In this document: in pieces, positions 8,205 to 17,832 of the stretch
Numbering within the stretch: the stretch's first letter is position 1
Layout of the letters: the number at the start of each line of letters is the position of its first letter
Assembly (NCBI RefSeq): GCF_014652635.1
Contig: NZ_BMZE01000003.1
Span: 186,001 to 250,000 of the forward strand
Length of the DNA: 64,000 nt
Origin: Devosia pacifica
GTDB taxonomy: Bacteria; Pseudomonadota; Alphaproteobacteria; Rhizobiales; Devosiaceae
Direction: 5' to 3'
Made by a program: the position numbers and the translations under genes
The notes under the pieces: model-generated
Told to the model about the DNA's origin: nothing
What the model saw: only the letters and a program-made list of their open reading frames with translations
Databases searched by the model: none

Positions 8205-9539
8205 CTAGTGCTCGGAGCCGAGTGATTCGAGAAACCGCATCGGCTGTCCTCTACCTGACGTCACCAGTTCGCCCTGCCACATCACCGTCTTGCCGCGAAT
8301 GACGGTGCCGACAGGCCAGCCGGTTACGCTCACGCCGTCATAAGGGGTCCAGCCAGCTCTACTCGCGACCCAGTCATTCGTGATGGTTTCGCGGCGCTTG
8401 AGATCGACAATCGTCAGATCCGCATCGTAGCCGACAGCAATCCGGCCCTTGCCGGCAATTCCGAACAGGCGATTCGGGCCGGCGCTGGTCATGTCGACAA
8501 AGCGCTCGATGCTCATCCGCCCGGCGTTGACATGGTCGAGCATGACCGGCACCAGCGTCTGCACCCCAGTCATGCCTGAAGGCGATTGGGGATAGGGCTT
8601 GTCCTTTTCCTCGCGCGTGTGCGGGGCGTGATCCGAGCCGAGAATATCGGCCACCCCGTTATCGACACCGGCCCAGATGCCGCTGCGGTGAGCAGCGTCG
8701 CGCACTGGCGGGTTCATCTGCGCGTATGTGCCAAGCGTTTGATAAGCCGTCTCATCAAGCGTCAGATGGTGCGGCGTCACCTCGACCGAGGCGACGTCCT
8801 TGTGATCGGCCAGGAACACCATCTCCTCGGCTGTCGAAATGTGCAGCACGTGAATGCGCTTGCCGGTCTTGTGCGCCAGCGCAACCAGCCGGCGCGTCGA
8901 TTGCATCGCCGCCTCGGGATCGCGCCAGACGGGGTGCGACGACGGGTCTCCGTCAACACGCAGATCCTTGCGCGACTCGAGCCGATATTCATCTTCTGAG
9001 TGAAACGCCGCCCGGCGCGAGATGGCGTTGAGAATCGCCTCGACCCCGGCATCGTCCTTGACCAGCAGCGATCCGGTCGACGAGCCCATGAATACCTTGA
9101 CCCCGGCGCAGCCCGGCAGTCGCTCGAGCTGCGGCAGCTCGCCAACATTCTCGTGCGTGCCGCCGATATAAAAGGCGAAATCACAGTGCATCCGCCCGGT
9201 CGCGCGTCGGATTTTGTCCTCGAATGTCTCGCGGGTCACGGTGAGTGGTGTGGTGTTCGGCATTTCGAAAACGCCCGTGACACCGCCCATCACAGCGGAA
9301 AGCGAACCGGACTCCAGATCTTCCTTATGCTCGTTCCCCGGCTCTCGAAAGTGCACCTGCGTGTCGATCACACCCGGTAGAATGTGCAGTCCGGTGCAAT
9401 CCTCCGTCCTGTCGGCGCTGTCATCGGCAAGTGAACCGAGCGCACTGATCCGCCCACCCCTCACGCCGATATCGGCCCGGTGCTGGCCATCCTGGTTGAC
9501 CACGGTAGCATTCTTGAAAATCACGTCGTGGTGCGCCAT
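8205..9539 (-). CDS. pyrC: dihydroorotase (class I)
   Basis: Dihydroorotase cyclises N-carbamoyl-aspartate to dihydroorotate in pyrimidine synthesis. The 444-residue length fits the class I (bacterial amidohydrolase) type. The metal-binding VHFREPG motif is near residue 63, a candidate carbamylated lysine lies in GVKVFMG, histidine ligands are in HISTAEE and VTPHHL, and the catalytic Asp is in GSDHAPHTREEK. An allantoinase or hydantoinase alternative is less likely given the full DHOase motif set. No aspartate carbamoyltransferase gene is adjacent. It is divergent from ygfZ. Confidence 0.92.
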   Translation of the reverse strand: MAHHDVIFKNATVVNQDGQHRADIGVRGGRISALGSLADDSADRTEDCTGLHILPGVIDTQVHFREPGNEHKEDLESGSLSAVMGGVTGVFEMPNTTPLTVTRETFEDKIRRATGRMHCDFAFYIGGTHENVGELPQLERLPGCAGVKVFMGSSTGSLLVKDDAGVEAILNAISRRAAFHSEDEYRLESRKDLRVDGDPSSHPVWRDPEAAMQSTRRLVALAHKTGKRIHVLHISTAEEMVFLADHKDVASVEVTPHHLTLDETAYQTLGTYAQMNPPVRDAAHRSGIWAGVDNGVADILGSDHAPHTREEKDKPYPQSPSGMTGVQTLVPVMLDHVNAGRMSIERFVDMTSAGPNRLFGIAGKGRIAVGYDADLTIVDLKRRETITNDWVASRAGWTPYDGVSVTGWPVGTVIRGKTVMWQGELVTSGRGQPMRFLESLGSEH

Positions 9540-9617
9540 CTGTGTGCCCGTCCGCTGATTATTGAGTGCCTTCGCTTCTAGGCGGCACGGTCACTGCGGG
9601 CAAGCCGTGGAGGCCCG

Positions 9618-10439
9618 ATGACCCGACACCTCAGATCCGACCGTACCCTGTTCCGCTTCTCCGGTCCCGATGCCCATACCCTGCTCGAAGACGTTCTGAC
9701 TGGCCCCTTCAAGCCCGATGCTACTGAAGCTGCCTGGTGGGCTTTGCTCTCGCCGCAGGGCAAGATCCAGGCCGAAGGCCTCGCCGTCTGGCGTTACGAG
9801 GCTTGGTGGCTCGATGTATCGACCAGCGTTGCCGAGAACTTCTTCAAGCGCATGCGCATGTATAAACTGCGCGCCAAAGCGGAAATCGAAGATCTCAGCG
9901 AATCTCATCGGGTCGGCTGGTCGAGCGAACCTTGTGAGGGCAGCGTTCCCGATAATCGCGGCGGCGGGCTCGGCCATCACGTGCTGATCGCAGCCGAGAA
10001 CACCGAAGGCTGGGATACGGGCGAGGCCTATCATGAGCACCGGGCCAGCATCGGCATTGCCGAGTTGGGCCCCGATTTCGAGGCCGACTCGACCTTTCCT
10101 CACGATATCGCCATGGATCTTCTCGGCGGCATCGATTTCGCAAAGGGCTGCTATGTCGGTCAGGAAGTGGTCAGCCGCATGAAGCATCGTGGCACGGCGC
10201 GTCGTCGGCCGGTGCTGGTTTCAGGGATCGCTGAAGGCACCGCAGCCGGTACGTCCGTTGCGGCAGGCGGTCGGGATGCTGGTGCAATCGGCACGGTTCA
10301 TGGCGGCAAAGCCGTCGGCATTCTCCGTCTAGATCGCATCTCCGACGCGTCCGCCGCCGAGATCGATGGCAAGCCAGCCAGCCTCGCCCTGCCCGATTGG
10401 GCCGACTACAGGTTTGGCGAATCGGCGCCCACGGAATAG
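9618..10439 (+). CDS. ygfZ: folate-binding YgfZ/Iba57-family protein
   Basis: YgfZ/IBA57 proteins are GcvT-like, folate-binding factors needed for assembly or repair of certain Fe-S enzymes. The family hallmark KGCYVGQEVVSRMKHRG is clear, with the conserved cysteine. The N-terminal part shows the GcvT-like tetrahydrofolate-binding fold (RSDRTLFRFSGPDA, then LLSPQGKI). The length of 273 residues is typical. A GGAGG lies just before the ATG. It precedes the HD-domain gene by 35 bases on the same strand. Confident by motif. Confidence 0.93.
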   Translation: MTRHLRSDRTLFRFSGPDAHTLLEDVLTGPFKPDATEAAWWALLSPQGKIQAEGLAVWRYEAWWLDVSTSVAENFFKRMRMYKLRAKAEIEDLSESHRVGWSSEPCEGSVPDNRGGGLGHHVLIAAENTEGWDTGEAYHEHRASIGIAELGPDFEADSTFPHDIAMDLLGGIDFAKGCYVGQEVVSRMKHRGTARRRPVLVSGIAEGTAAGTSVAAGGRDAGAIGTVHGGKAVGILRLDRISDASAAEIDGKPASLALPDWADYRFGESAPTE

Positions 10440-10474
10440 CGTTCCCCGTCAGATCATCTTGGGGGCAAGAAACC

Positions 10475-11086
10475 ATGGCGCGTGCCGCGCATCGGGCATG
10501 GCAGCGTATGCTGTCTGGACGTCGACTGGACATTCTCGATCCTTCGCCACTCGACGTCGAGCTCAGCGATATTGCGCATGGCCTGGCGCGGGTTGCCCGC
10601 TGGAACGGGCAGACGCAGGGGGATTACCCGTTTTCAGTGGCCCAGCACTCGGTGCTGGTGCTGGAGCTGTTTCGCGCCGGTAGCGCTGGAGCTTCCGCCG
10701 AATCCTGTCTTCACGCGCTGCTGCACGATGCGCCGGAGTATGTGATGGGTGACATCATTTCCCCCTTCAAGGCGGCGATGGGCGGAAACTATCGCGATGT
10801 CGAGGAGCGGCTGCTAGGGGCGGTCCACCTGCGGTTCTCACTGCCCTCGGCGCCGGCGCCAGCCACTGCCCGCCAGATCAAGCGGGCCGATCGGGACGCA
10901 GCCTATTTCGAGGCGACGCATCTCGCCGGTTTCGCGCCGGAAGAAGCCCGGCGCTTTTTTGGCGAGCCCGATACCGCCCAGTTCGAACTTGATGGCTTTG
11001 ATACGCTGATCCGGCCATGGCCGACGCGTGAAGCACATGAGCGGTTCATCGCCGCATTCGAGTCGCTGGCGCAAGCAATCTCCTGA
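10475..11086 (+). CDS. HD-domain phosphohydrolase (YfbR-like)
   Basis: This is a 203-residue HD-superfamily metal-dependent phosphohydrolase resembling YfbR-type 5'-deoxynucleotidases. The metal-binding residues are visible in FSVAQHSVLVLEL (first His), HALLHDAPEYVMGDI (the HD pair), and a later RADRDAAYFEATHL segment. The ATG at 10475, preceded by a purine-rich GGGGGCAAG, was preferred over upstream in-frame codons overlapping ygfZ. It probably dephosphorylates nucleoside monophosphates or related molecules, but the substrate is not determined by sequence. Confidence 0.82.
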   Translation: MARAAHRAWQRMLSGRRLDILDPSPLDVELSDIAHGLARVARWNGQTQGDYPFSVAQHSVLVLELFRAGSAGASAESCLHALLHDAPEYVMGDIISPFKAAMGGNYRDVEERLLGAVHLRFSLPSAPAPATARQIKRADRDAAYFEATHLAGFAPEEARRFFGEPDTAQFELDGFDTLIRPWPTREAHERFIAAFESLAQAIS

Positions 11087-11099
11087 TCGTGCCCTTTGA

Positions 11100-11115
11100 G
11101 CGTTAAGGTTAACGC
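11100..11115. promoter_or_regulatory. GCGTTAA/TTAACGC inverted repeat
   Basis: Two perfect 7-base arms, GCGTTAA and TTAACGC, are separated by GG. The dyad lies between the HD-phosphohydrolase stop and the exported-protein start, about 90 bases upstream of the latter. It has the look of an operator half-site pair. A further GCGTTAAC occurs nearby at about 11157. It could also be chance in an AT-richer spacer. Confidence 0.35.
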
Positions 11116-11201
11116 AAGATGAACTTTGCCGTAGCCGCCCCGGCATGGTTGAGAATGCGTTAACAGCAGATCGAAAACGCATCAAAACGGGACAGGCGAG
11201 C

Positions 11202-11702
11202 ATGTTCAAACGACCAAGCACCTGGCTGGCCGGTGGCCTACTCGCCCTGGGCTCACTTCTGATCCAGCCTGTCATTTTCGCGCAGGAAGACGGGCGCGAC
11301 CGCGCCAACACGATCGATCCGATCGATCTGATTATTGCTGATGACCGCGCTTACCTGGTGCATCGCGAGCCGTGGGTCGATGAGACCGTGCAGAAGCGCG
11401 AAGTGGTCCGGAAAATTGGCTACGGCCGAAGCAGCTACGTCACCATCGACACCACCTCGACCGGCACATACTCGACCGATGGGCTCGTCTCCTCGCATGT
11501 TCAGTACCCAGGCATCGAGGTCGAGGATCTCGGCCATCCGATCTATTGGGTTGCCCGCTATCTCAGGGACGGAGCCTGGGTACGCCTGCCCTTCGCACGC
11601 AGTTCCTCGTTCGTCTATTACGACCGCAACGAGCGCATCGGCATAAGTTCACATCGTGGCGGCCCCACATGCGTGTGGACCAACAACCTTCGCGTGTGCT
11701 GA
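11202..11702 (+). CDS. exported hypothetical protein
   Basis: A 166-residue protein with a signal peptide (MFKRPSTWLAGG, a hydrophobic core, and cleavage near IFAQ). The mature part has no recognised domain; it is beta-rich in appearance, with a pair of late cysteines (PTCVWTNNLRVC) that could form a terminal disulfide. The start at 11202 is preceded by AGGCGAG. Upstream lies a GCGTTAA-GG-TTAACGC dyad (11100-11115) and a further GCGTTAAC at about 11157. The 3' end is embedded in a 21-base tandem duplication. Function unknown. Confidence 0.6.
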   Translation: MFKRPSTWLAGGLLALGSLLIQPVIFAQEDGRDRANTIDPIDLIIADDRAYLVHREPWVDETVQKREVVRKIGYGRSSYVTIDTTSTGTYSTDGLVSSHVQYPGIEVEDLGHPIYWVARYLRDGAWVRLPFARSSSFVYYDRNERIGISSHRGGPTCVWTNNLRVC

Positions 11703-11734
11703 GCGCTAGCCGACGTGTGCTGAGCGCTAGCCGA
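11693..11734. repeat. 21-bp perfect tandem duplication over convergent gene ends
   Basis: Positions 11693-11713 and 11714-11734 are identical 21-base copies. Each copy contains both the TGA that ends the exported-protein gene and the CTA (TAG on the minus strand) that ends the SleB gene. The first TGA (11700-11702) and the last CTA (11727-11729) are the ones used, so the duplication left both reading frames intact. A recent slippage event is likely. Confidence 0.95.
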
Positions 11735-12782
11735 ACAGCCAACCGGACTTGAACTTGTAGAAGACGTGGAGGCCGATCTGCGTCACCTTGTTCATGCGCG
11801 GGGCCCAGGCGGGTCGCACATAGGTTGCGTGGTAGTGCGTCGCGTCGTTGACCTCGGCGAGGTAGAGTTCGCCGTTGACCACCTTTTCCGCGATCTCCTC
11901 GGCCTGCGTCCACGACTTGCGGTCATTGATTGTCTCGGGGATGCCGTCACAGGCGAACGAGAACTGGCAGGCATTGCGGCGATGCTGGTTCTGGAAGACG
12001 ACGCCGCATATGGTCGAGGGATAGCGCCGGTCCTTGACGCGGTTCAAGACGACCTGGGCCACTGCCACCTGCCCGCGATAGATTTCACCGCGTGCCTCGA
12101 AATAAATCGCCGTCGCCAGGCACCACATTTCCTTTTCGCCGACGTTCATTGCTTCGCTGGTCAGGTAGCCGTCGCTTGCCGGCTCGTTAGCGCGGGCATA
12201 GGCGAGTTGTTCAGAAGCAATGGTGGGCAGCGGCATGTCGGGGTCCCGTGCTGCCTGGCGGATAGCGTCAAGCGCCGCTGCGCCCTTGCTGGTATCGATG
12301 GCGGCAATGGAAATGCGCGGCTCGTCCGCCTGCGCGTTGTCATCGGTCGCTGGGACTTCGACTGCAGATTGCGCGAGGGCGACGGAGTCTTCGCGAGCGG
12401 TCCGCAGCGCAGCGAGGCGCAACCGGACATCCTCAAAACCTCTGGCGAAATCGGCAATTTCGACGACCGGCTTGAAACGGTCTGTCTTTTCGGCGCGGTT
12501 CGGTCCGACAAAACTCCCTGATGTGAACAGGTGCCCCACCGAGCCGGTGATGATGGTGTCGCGGCCGGAATAGCTGAGACTTGCGATAGCCGTGCGCGGC
12601 TGCTCGACCTGCGGCAACTCGGCGACTTGCAGTTCCGATGCGGGACCAAGCGCCGATCCGGCCGAGGATAAATACCCTCCGACCGCCAGCACCGCCACAA
12701 AGAAGACGCCGGTCAGGGAATGGCGCTTGCGCAAGGGTCTGTCAGTCCGCCCAAGGGCGGCCGACCGGCTCTTTTTAGCCAT
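11727..12782 (-). CDS. SleB-type cell-wall hydrolase, exported
   Basis: This is a 351-residue envelope protein with a positively charged start, an N-terminal hydrophobic segment (VFFVAVLAVGGYL; signal anchor or signal peptide), and a low-complexity middle. The C-terminal domain (about residues 225-345) is a SleB/Hydrolase_2 cell-wall hydrolase. Its catalytic glutamate is in CLATAIYFEARGE, with AVAQVVLNRV and CQFSFACDG following. It is presumed to cleave peptidoglycan in the periplasm. In alphaproteobacteria such proteins are vegetative, not spore-related. The start MAKKSRS is preferred to an earlier in-frame codon. Confidence 0.87.
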   Translation of the reverse strand: MAKKSRSAALGRTDRPLRKRHSLTGVFFVAVLAVGGYLSSAGSALGPASELQVAELPQVEQPRTAIASLSYSGRDTIITGSVGHLFTSGSFVGPNRAEKTDRFKPVVEIADFARGFEDVRLRLAALRTAREDSVALAQSAVEVPATDDNAQADEPRISIAAIDTSKGAAALDAIRQAARDPDMPLPTIASEQLAYARANEPASDGYLTSEAMNVGEKEMWCLATAIYFEARGEIYRGQVAVAQVVLNRVKDRRYPSTICGVVFQNQHRRNACQFSFACDGIPETINDRKSWTQAEEIAEKVVNGELYLAEVNDATHYHATYVRPAWAPRMNKVTQIGLHVFYKFKSGWLFG

Positions 12783-12941
12783 GTACTCTACTCTACTCGA
12801 CGCAACTAACACTGCTCGGCACAAGTGACGCTAAAATGCCGACAATTCAGATCATGCGCGATTAGGGTTATTCGAGAGTAAACGGCGTGGCGTTTTGCGC
12901 GAATGCCCCCGCCGCAGCTTTCAAGAGCGTGTGAAACAGCC

Positions 12942-13487
12942 TCAGCGGCAGGCGGCCAGCGTCGGTGCGAGCCGCTCGTCGAGGTCGTCGACATCGAAGC
13001 GGACCGAAAGCGAGCGGTTATTGGCGGGGGTGACCCGAACGGACAGATTGTTCGTGCCCCGCAGCCATTGCAGGAAGATCTCGACCTCCTCGGTCGGCTC
13101 GATAATCAGCTCGCGTCCGTCGGGGCTCGGCGGCAGAGTCAGGGTCCGGTTTCGCGTCAGATCACGCGTGAACGTCACCCCGGTATTGCTGTTATTCGCC
13201 GTGAGCAGCGTGCCGGCGAACCTGAATCGCGTTTCCAGTTCACCATCATTGCAGGCTATGGTCATCGTCGCGCGCCCGCGTCCGCTCGGCTCGGCCGGGA
13301 TCAACTGCTCGGACTCGAGGATAAAGGCGGCATCATCGACAGGCGCGGCGCGGAACACCGAATCGTAGCAGGCCAGCCGCTCTTCATCATTACCGATTAG
13401 CGAGCACTCGGCCGGCGTTGGCTGAGAATACGCAGGTGCAGCCGTTAGCGTTGTCAGCAGAAGCGCTGCGAGGGCCCAGACTTTCAA
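12942..13487 (-). CDS. exported protein with NDEERLACYD motif (VasI-like)
   Basis: A 181-residue exported protein. The start is TTG; a clear signal peptide follows (LAALLLTTLTAAPAYS). The mature N-terminus shows a CSLIGNDEERLACYD motif seen in VasI/TagO-like and other periplasmic proteins, with a possible disulfide. The rest is beta-rich with repeated Asn/Thr stretches. No ATG is available in frame nearby, so TTG is the only reasonable start. It lies upstream of the SleB gene on the same strand (159 bases away). The VasI link is suggestive only; there is no type VI gene in the window. Confidence 0.6.
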   Translation of the reverse strand: MKVWALAALLLTTLTAAPAYSQPTPAECSLIGNDEERLACYDSVFRAAPVDDAAFILESEQLIPAEPSGRGRATMTIACNDGELETRFRFAGTLLTANNSNTGVTFTRDLTRNRTLTLPPSPDGRELIIEPTEEVEIFLQWLRGTNNLSVRVTPANNRSLSVRFDVDDLDERLAPTLAACR

Positions 13488-13520
13488 GAGTGATGGCCTT
13501 TCAACAGATTACCGGTTCAA

Positions 13521-15851
13521 TTATGCAGATGCCTGCGCGAGGGTCAGGCGCGCAATAGGTACACGATAGGGTGAACAGCTCACGTAATCGACGCCAAGTC
13601 GGCTGAAATAGGCGAGCGATTCCGGATCGCCGGCGTGTTCGCCGCAAATCCCGATCTTGAGGCCCGGATTACTCTCCCGGCCGCGCGCAATCGCCATCGT
13701 GATCATCTCCCCGACGCCTTTCTGATCGATCGAGACGAACGGGTCACGCTCATAGATGCCCTTGCGCTGATACGACGCAAGGAAAGTCGGGGCGTCGTCG
13801 CGCGAAATGCCGAAGGTCGTCTGGGTCAGATCGTTGGTGCCGAACGAGAAGAAATCCACCATATGGGCGATCTCGCCGGCCCGCAGGCAGGCACGCGGCA
13901 ATTCGATCATCGTGCCGAACGACAGGCTCGCCTGCTGCGAGCGCAACAGCCCGGAACTCTGCGCGATCGCCATGACCCGTTCGCGCACCCAGGCGACTTC
14001 GCTGGCGGTCGAAACGAAAGGCACCATGATCTCGACAGGGATCGTACGCCCGAGTTTTTCGCTGGCAGTCCGCGCCCCGGCCATCAGCGCCTGGATCTGC
14101 ATCTGCAGCACTTCCGGATAGGTGATCGCCAGCCGCACCCCACGATGCCCGAGCATCGGGTTGACCTCGGCAATGCGCTCGAGCCGCTGTCGCAAGGCCC
14201 GGACGGCGAGCCCGAGCGAGGCTGCCGTATCGTCGATATCCTCGTCGGTGCGCGGCAGGAACTCGTGCAGCGGCGGATCGAACAGGCGCACTGTCACTGG
14301 CCTGCCCTGCATCGTCGAGAACAGATCGGCATAGTCCCCGCTCTGGAAATCGACCAGCCCTTCGAGCGCCCGTGCCCGATCCGTCTCATCTTCTGACAGG
14401 ATCATGCGCCGCAGCGCCACCATCCGCTCGGTGCTGAAAAACATATGTTCGGAGCGCGCAAGGCCAATGCCCTCGGCACCGAAGTTGAGCGCCGTCTGTG
14501 CCGATTCCACCGTTTCGACATTGGTACGCACCGCAATCGTCCGGCTGGCGTCGGACCAGCCCAGCACGGTCCCCAGTGCACCGCCGATATTCGGCTGGCT
14601 GAGTGGCAGCATGCCGAGATAGACCGAGCCATCAGTGCCATCGATCGTCACAGGATCGCCCGTCCGCACATCCTTGTCGCCAATGCGGCAACTCAGTTCC
14701 ACCGCATTGACGGTGAGGTTGCGCACCCCGGCAACGCATGGCTTGCCGGTGATGCGCGCTATCACACCGGCGTGGCTGGTCATACCGCCACGGGCGGTGA
14801 GAATGCCGGTCGCCGCTTTCATGCCCTCGATATCGGCGGGGCCAGTCTCGTTGACGACGAGAATGCAGTGCTTGCCGCGGGCCCTCGTGCGCGCAGCATC
14901 CTCGGCGGAAAACACCACGACGCCGCTCGCTGCGCCCGGCGAGACGCCAAGCCCGGTGGCAATCGGCAAAGCGGTTTCCGCCGAACTCAGGCGCGGGTGA
15001 AGGATCTGACCAAGACTGCCGGGGTCGATACGATTGACGGCGTTCTGGCGCGTCCAGACGCCGGCATTGGCGCGCTCCACCGCGGCCTCGAGTTCGGCGC
15101 CAACGCTCGCCTGGATCGGGCGGGCAGAAAGAAACCTGACGCCACCGCGCTCGAGGGTGACGAGGCAGTTCATGTGCCGCCCCGCCTTGGCATCGAGCAG
15201 CGCCACGAGGTCAGAGCACTCATCTGGCAATTGCGGCAGCGGCGCGCGCCCGGTCGCCGCCGGCCCCAACGCACCGCTTGCCGGATCACGGGTCAGGAAC
15301 TCCGCCAATTCGTCATCGATATTGGCCTGCACCAGGACGATCTGGCGGGCACGATCATCGCTCGAGCGCTGACCATGCCAGGGGCCGCGCTCATAGCCAT
15401 AGGATTCGAACGCTTCCTTGATCGCCCGTCCCAAAGGGCGCGATGGATCAACGGAATCCCCTTCGCTTACTGGCGCAGGAATACCGGTGCGGGCGGGCAT
15501 CAGCCCGCCATTGTGAACAGGCGCTGAGGTTCGAACCACCAGTTGCGGCGCCTGCCCGTCCGCGCCGACGAGGCGAAACAGGCAGGAGACCCAATGCACG
15601 CGCAGGCGGTTGTCGCGCTTCATGCGCTGGTTCTGCAGCGCTTCCCATGCCGCGCGAGTGATCGCAATCGAGGGAACGGTCGGAAATCCGGCTTCCGAGA
15701 CGCGATAGATCCAGCGCGCCTTGCCGGCCAACAGCTTGAGCTGGCCCGACGACAGATTTGCCTTGCCCTTCGCCGGAGCGACCGCGAACATTTCCTGGGC
15801 GAGGCTCACACTGAAATCCTTGTGTCTTGCACGTTCGCCAATATGGCGCAT
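13521..15851 (-). CDS. PPDK-like PEP-utilizing protein with degenerate ATP-grasp domain
   Basis: The C-terminal half is clearly pyruvate phosphate dikinase (PPDK)-type: a swivelling phosphohistidine domain with [16 protein letters not shown] (His360), then a TIM-barrel PEP domain with [39 protein letters not shown] (catalytic Cys) and [11 protein letters not shown]. The N-terminal nucleotide domain is short. The phosphohistidine is about 95 residues earlier than the roughly 455 of characterised PPDK. The region normally reading DIEF...LQTR is here NCLVTLE...LSAR, so the acidic/Gln catalytic residues appear lost. The VVRTSA Arg and a KGKANL-like start remain. A second ATG at 15791 may be the true start. 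It may be a PPDK paralogue with altered phosphoryl donor or a regulatory pseudoenzyme. It starts divergently from ispH. Confidence 0.83.
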   Translation of the reverse strand: MRHIGERARHKDFSVSLAQEMFAVAPAKGKANLSSGQLKLLAGKARWIYRVSEAGFPTVPSIAITRAAWEALQNQRMKRDNRLRVHWVSCLFRLVGADGQAPQLVVRTSAPVHNGGLMPARTGIPAPVSEGDSVDPSRPLGRAIKEAFESYGYERGPWHGQRSSDDRARQIVLVQANIDDELAEFLTRDPASGALGPAATGRAPLPQLPDECSDLVALLDAKAGRHMNCLVTLERGGVRFLSARPIQASVGAELEAAVERANAGVWTRQNAVNRIDPGSLGQILHPRLSSAETALPIATGLGVSPGAASGVVVFSAEDAARTRARGKHCILVVNETGPADIEGMKAATGILTARGGMTSHAGVIARITGKPCVAGVRNLTVNAVELSCRIGDKDVRTGDPVTIDGTDGSVYLGMLPLSQPNIGGALGTVLGWSDASRTIAVRTNVETVESAQTALNFGAEGIGLARSEHMFFSTERMVALRRMILSEDETDRARALEGLVDFQSGDYADLFSTMQGRPVTVRLFDPPLHEFLPRTDEDIDDTAASLGLAVRALRQRLERIAEVNPMLGHRGVRLAITYPEVLQMQIQALMAGARTASEKLGRTIPVEIMVPFVSTASEVAWVRERVMAIAQSSGLLRSQQASLSFGTMIELPRACLRAGEIAHMVDFFSFGTNDLTQTTFGISRDDAPTFLASYQRKGIYERDPFVSIDQKGVGEMITMAIARGRESNPGLKIGICGEHAGDPESLAYFSRLGVDYVSCSPYRVPIARLTLAQASA

Positions 15852-15910
15852 TCAACCGCTTACCGGCAACACGGCTTGACTTGCCGATAGGGAGAAAGCA
15901 TCTGAGCACT

Positions 15911-16882
15911 ATGCAGACACGCCCAAAGCTAGAGATTGTCCTGTGTGCCCCGCGCGGCTTCTGCGCCGGTGTGGACCGGGCTATCCAGATCGTCGAACTG
16001 GCGCTCAAGAAGTACGGTCCGCCGGTCTATGTGCGTCACGCGATCGTGCACAACAAATTTGTTGTCGAAGGGCTGGAAGCGCGCGGCGCCATCTTTGTCG
16101 AGGAACTGGACGAGATTCCGGAGACCGAGGCCCCGGTGGTGTTTTCCGCCCATGGCGTGCCGAAAAGCGTTCCCGCCGGCGCCAAGGCGCGCAACATGTT
16201 CTTTCTCGATGCAACCTGTCCGCTGGTCTCGAAGGTGCATGTCGAAGCGCGCCGCCATTTCGAGGACGGCCACGAGATCGTCTTGATCGGCCATGCCGGG
16301 CATCCCGAAGTCGTCGGCACGATGGGGCAATTGCCTGAGGGCGCGATCACTCTCGTCGAGAATGTCGCTGACGCCGAAGCGCTCGAGCCGAAAGACCCCG
16401 CCAATCTGGCCTTCGTGACCCAGACGACGCTCTCAGTCGATGACACGCGCGAAATCGTAACGGCGTTGCAGCGGCGTTTTCCGGGTATCAACAGCCCGCA
16501 CAAGGAAGACATCTGCTACGCGACGACGAACCGTCAGGAGGCGATCAAGGCGGTCGCGCCTGAGGTCGATGCCATGATCGTCGTGGGCTCGCCGCATTCG
16601 TCGAATTCGCAGCGCCTCGTTGAGGTGGCTTTGCGCTCCGGGTGTCCCACTGCAATGCTTGTCGATCGCGCCAACGAGATCGACTGGAGCCGCTACGGCG
16701 ATATTGCTTCCCTCGGCATCAGTGCCGGCGCCTCGGCACCCGAGAGCCTCGTCGAGGAGGTGATCACGGCGTTCTCCGAGCGGTATGAGGTCTCCGTCAC
16801 CACCCACGTTACGGCCGAGGAATCGATCGCCTTCAACGTCCCGCGCGTCTTGCGCGAACTCGCCGCCGAGGCCGGTCGTTGA
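15911..16882 (+). CDS. ispH: 4-hydroxy-3-methylbut-2-enyl diphosphate reductase
   Basis: IspH performs the last step of the MEP (non-mevalonate) isoprenoid pathway, reducing HMBPP to IPP and DMAPP with a [4Fe-4S] cluster. The three cluster cysteines are Cys18 ([11 protein letters not shown]), Cys103 ([11 protein letters not shown]) and Cys202 ([10 protein letters not shown]). The conserved AHGVP, TQTTLS and [10 protein letters not shown] motifs are present, and the length of 323 residues is normal. An upstream in-frame extension was rejected. The stop overlaps a TTG-started GNAT gene, and rnhA follows, forming a short operon. ispE and a polyprenyl synthase later in the window act in the same pathway. 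Confidence 0.97.
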   Translation: MQTRPKLEIVLCAPRGFCAGVDRAIQIVELALKKYGPPVYVRHAIVHNKFVVEGLEARGAIFVEELDEIPETEAPVVFSAHGVPKSVPAGAKARNMFFLDATCPLVSKVHVEARRHFEDGHEIVLIGHAGHPEVVGTMGQLPEGAITLVENVADAEALEPKDPANLAFVTQTTLSVDDTREIVTALQRRFPGINSPHKEDICYATTNRQEAIKAVAPEVDAMIVVGSPHSSNSQRLVEVALRSGCPTAMLVDRANEIDWSRYGDIASLGISAGASAPESLVEEVITAFSERYEVSVTTHVTAEESIAFNVPRVLRELAAEAGR

Positions 16883-17391
16883 CAAACGCGCCGCTGATAG
16901 AGACCGAGCGTCTCGCGCTCTATGGCTGGCGCGAAGATCAGTTGGAGGATCTGATCCGTCTGCATGGCTACCCGGAAGTCAGCCGCTTCCTGCGTTCGGA
17001 TGGCCTTCCATGGACACGCGAACAGTGCGAGACCGCCCTTGCGCTTTGGATGCAGCTTTACGAGACGCGGCGGCTCGGCAAACTGCGTATCGTGCGCAAG
17101 AGCGACGGCGTATTCATCGGACGGGCCGGCTTCGGCGTCTACAAGACCGGCGAGCCAGAGATCGGTTACGCCCTCCTGCCCGAACACTGGGGCAACGGCT
17201 ACGCCTACGAAGCCGCGTCCGGTCTCAGGGACTGGATTTTTTCTGAAACCGACGAGCCGCATTTCATCGGCTTTGCCGATACCAGAAATGCAGCATCTCT
17301 GGCCATTCTCGCGCGCATCGGCATGCGAAAGACGCATGTTGAAACAGAACAGGGGCTCGGCACCCAGTTTCACGTCCTCAACCGCCCATGA
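16879..17391 (+). CDS. GNAT N-acetyltransferase (RimJ/L type)
   Basis: This encodes a 170-residue GNAT of the Acetyltransf_3 (RimJ/RimL) type. Features are the [15 protein letters not shown]-terminus typical of the group, [20 protein letters not shown], and the acetyl-CoA-binding [15 protein letters not shown], followed by [13 protein letters not shown]. The TTG start overlaps the ispH stop as TTGA, and the stop overlaps rnhA as ATGA, so the three are translationally coupled. Acetyl acceptor unknown. Confidence 0.85.
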   Translation: MTNAPLIETERLALYGWREDQLEDLIRLHGYPEVSRFLRSDGLPWTREQCETALALWMQLYETRRLGKLRIVRKSDGVFIGRAGFGVYKTGEPEIGYALLPEHWGNGYAYEAASGLRDWIFSETDEPHFIGFADTRNAASLAILARIGMRKTHVETEQGLGTQFHVLNRP

Positions 17392-17822
17392 GTGCAGTCA
17401 TCATCCACACCGATGGCGCCTGCTCCGGCAATCCCGGCCCCGGCGGGTGGGGCGCGATCCTCGAATACGAGGGGCGTACCAGGGAGTTGAAGGGCGGCGC
17501 CAAGCTGACCACCAACAACCAGATGGAGCTGACAGCGGCAATTGAAGCGCTGCAAGCCCTCAAGCGCCCATGCACCGTCGAAATCCATACCGACAGCCAA
17601 TATCTGCGAAACGGCATCATGAGCTGGATACACGGCTGGAAACGCAATGGCTGGAAGACCGCCGCCAAAAAGCCGGTCAAGAATGTCGAACTCTGGCAGG
17701 CACTCGACGAGGCGCTCAAGACCCACGAAGTCTCTTGGCATTGGGTGAAGGGGCACGCCGGGCATGATCTCAACGAGCGCGCCGATGCACTCGCCAATGA
17801 GGGCATGGCGCCATTCAAATAG
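17388..17822 (+). CDS. rnhA: ribonuclease HI
   Basis: RNase HI removes RNA from RNA:DNA hybrids. The active-site acids are visible: Asp in [16 protein letters not shown] (about residue 9), Glu in [13 protein letters not shown], Asp in [11 protein letters not shown], and Asp in NERADALAN. The length of 144 residues is standard and the handle segment [12 protein letters not shown] is present. Its start overlaps the GNAT stop. A second ribonuclease H of type II lies at 43010-43729, so both RNase H classes occur in this window. Confidence 0.97.
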   Translation: MSAVIIHTDGACSGNPGPGGWGAILEYEGRTRELKGGAKLTTNNQMELTAAIEALQALKRPCTVEIHTDSQYLRNGIMSWIHGWKRNGWKTAAKKPVKNVELWQALDEALKTHEVSWHWVKGHAGHDLNERADALANEGMAPFK

Positions 17823-17832
17823 CTGATGGGAA

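Noticed and set aside
11100-11165. CtrA-type site from clustered GTTAA words
   Set aside because: The TTAA words are not 7 bases apart as in the CtrA consensus; recorded only as an inverted repeat.
12942-13487. Type VI secretion component (VasI) assignment
   Set aside because: Only a short NDEERLACYD-like motif supports it, and no other type VI gene is in the window; kept as VasI-like only.
14445-15527. Long plus-strand open frame opposite the PPDK-like gene
   Set aside because: It is an antisense shadow: high-GC codon bias opens frames on the other strand, and the minus-strand protein has clear motifs.
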